NCBI GenBank assembly: GCA_946611495.1
Contig: CAMODR010000095.1
Coordinates: forward strand, 1 to 5,852
Source of the DNA: an uncultured Methanobrevibacter sp.
GTDB lineage: Archaea > Methanobacteriota > Methanobacteria > Methanobacteriales > Methanobacteriaceae
Reading direction: 5' to 3'
Length of the DNA: 5,852 bases
The position numbers and the translations under genes are program-made. Position 1 is the first letter of the stretch; each line of letters starts with the position of its first letter. The notes below the pieces were generated by a model. The model was not told where the DNA came from, did not search any database, and worked only from the letters and a program-made list of their open reading frames with translations. This document shows, piece after piece, positions 4,807 through 5,852 of this stretch.

Positions 4807-5852
4807 TTAATCACTTACATCATAATCATCGATCATGAAATAATCGAATTCAGGATGCAATTCCTTAATCTCTTTCAATATCTTGCCTTTAACTTCTTCC
4901 CTATCTGCATCGAAATCAACGATTATATCAAATGTAATCAATTTCCTATCCTCATAAGGCATAAAACCATGAATTTCAAGAACTTCATCATATTTAGATG
5001 CTATATCATATAGGTCATTGCGTATTTCCTTATAATCATCATTTCTAGCATATATTCCAACAGTTAATATAATTGAAAATTCATCATATATCTTATATAT
5101 CACTTTAGTTGTTAACTTATGAATCTCTAAGGCAGTCAATCCGTCATCCACTTCAATGTGAACAGACCCTTCCATATTTTCAGGCCCATAATTGTGCAAG
5201 CTTAAGTCATATGCTCCATAAACCTCTGGAAACTCACATATAGATGATTTTATCTTTCTGCTTAACTCAGAATCTACCCTTGAGCCTAACATACTGTCAA
5301 TTGTTTCCCTTAGCATATCTATACTTGCCTTTATAATTACAATGGAAATGATTACTCCTAATATTCCTTCAAGGGAAATATGGAAGAATATTGAAATTAT
5401 AGCTGCAATAAGAGTTGATAATGATAGGATTGCATCGAAAAATGCATCGCTTCCTGATGCAACGAGAGCTTGGGAATTGATCTCCTCACCTACATTCTTA
5501 ACATAACGGCCTAAAAGGAACTTTACAGCAACAGCAACAGCCACAATTATTAAGGAAACTGTAGTGTAACTTGTAACATCCGGATGAAAGATTTTTGGCC
5601 AAGATTCCATAAGTGCAGTTATACCTGCCCAAAGAACGATAGCTGCAATAATGACAGATGAGAAATATTCTATACGCCCATAACCATATGGATGTTCCTT
5701 ATCAGGAGATTTTCCTGCAAGTTTAGTTCCTATAATTGTAATGATAGATGACAATGCATCAGTTAAGTTATTAACTGCGTCTAAGGTAATTGCAATGGAA
5801 TTTACAAGAATTCCGATGGTTGCCTTAAAGGCAACAAGTATTAAATTAACAA
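4807..5852 (-). CDS. cation diffusion facilitator (CDF) family metal exporter, N-terminus cut by window edge
   Basis: The frame stays open to the window edge, so the true start lies beyond 5852. A TTG at 5754 is an internal leucine, not the start: upstream codons encode conserved CDF sequence (FKATIGILVNSIAITLDAVNN). About 347 residues are visible. The family exports divalent metals in exchange for protons across the membrane. Numbering from the first visible residue, helix II has Asn27 and Asp31 (NNLTD) and helix V has Asp135 and Asp139 (SDAFFD), the likely transport site. The loop PDKEHPYGYGRIEY (50-62) is a family hallmark. Asn-Asp/Asp-Asp rather than His-Asp sites suggests Mn or Fe more than Zn, but this is inference. 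The first cytoplasmic domain (about 192-267) is followed by a second similar-looking stretch (about 272-347), beyond the single domain of short family members. The stop codon is at 4807-4809. It appears to be its own transcription unit. Confidence 0.92.
   Translation of the reverse strand, partial: VNLILVAFKATIGILVNSIAITLDAVNNLTDALSSIITIIGTKLAGKSPDKEHPYGYGRIEYFSSVIIAAIVLWAGITALMESWPKIFHPDVTSYTTVSLIIVAVAVAVKFLLGRYVKNVGEEINSQALVASGSDAFFDAILSLSTLIAAIISIFFHISLEGILGVIISIVIIKASIDMLRETIDSMLGSRVDSELSRKIKSSICEFPEVYGAYDLSLHNYGPENMEGSVHIEVDDGLTALEIHKLTTKVIYKIYDEFSIILTVGIYARNDDYKEIRNDLYDIASKYDEVLEIHGFMPYEDRKLITFDIIVDFDADREEVKGKILKEIKELHPEFDYFMIDDYDVSD

Noticed and set aside
4807..5754. Transporter gene beginning at TTG 5754
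   Set aside because: The same frame continues to the window edge with typical CDF helix I-II sequence, including metal-site residues, so the TTG is an internal leucine codon.

Overview
The window looks like chromosomal DNA from a pseudomurein-walled methanogenic archaeon of the order Methanobacteriales, most likely Methanobrevibacter or a close relative. Four things point there: very AT-rich intergenic DNA with archaeal box A (TTTATATA-like) promoters; a secreted protein with pseudomurein-binding repeats and a transglutaminase-like cysteine protease domain; a 2-phosphoglycerate kinase of the cyclic 2,3-diphosphoglycerate pathway; and an archaeal-type SRP (7S) RNA. The genus is an inference from gene content, not from a database match.

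Layout. Positions 1-200 carry an array of 57-bp tandem repeats, non-coding in all six frames, ending about 100 bp before the only plus-strand gene (315-2120). That gene encodes a 601-residue secreted wall protein: signal peptide, Lys/Thr/Ser/Asn-rich linkers, pseudomurein-binding repeats and a C-terminal Cys-His-Asp domain. A long compound hairpin with T-tracts on both strands (2130-2192) separates it from the minus-strand genes.

On the minus strand, from low to high coordinate, are tRNA-Ser(GCU) (2326-2409), the SRP RNA (about 2557-2861), a two-gene operon and a cation diffusion facilitator. The operon is 2-phosphoglycerate kinase (3494-4399) followed by an overlapping two-CBS-domain protein (3109-3507). 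The transporter (4807 to beyond 5852) is cut at its N-terminus by the window edge. Both RNA genes have a good TATA box at the expected distance and T-rich DNA downstream.

How the genes relate. The kinase and CBS genes overlap by 14 nt and are probably translationally coupled; the CBS protein is a reasonable candidate energy sensor for the kinase or another target, but this is inference. The remaining genes look like unrelated housekeeping or cell-surface loci. I see no CRISPR array, insertion sequence, phage module or clear new defence system. The least explained elements are the 57-bp repeat array with its junction hairpin, the sequon-rich wall protein next to it, and the kinase-CBS pairing.
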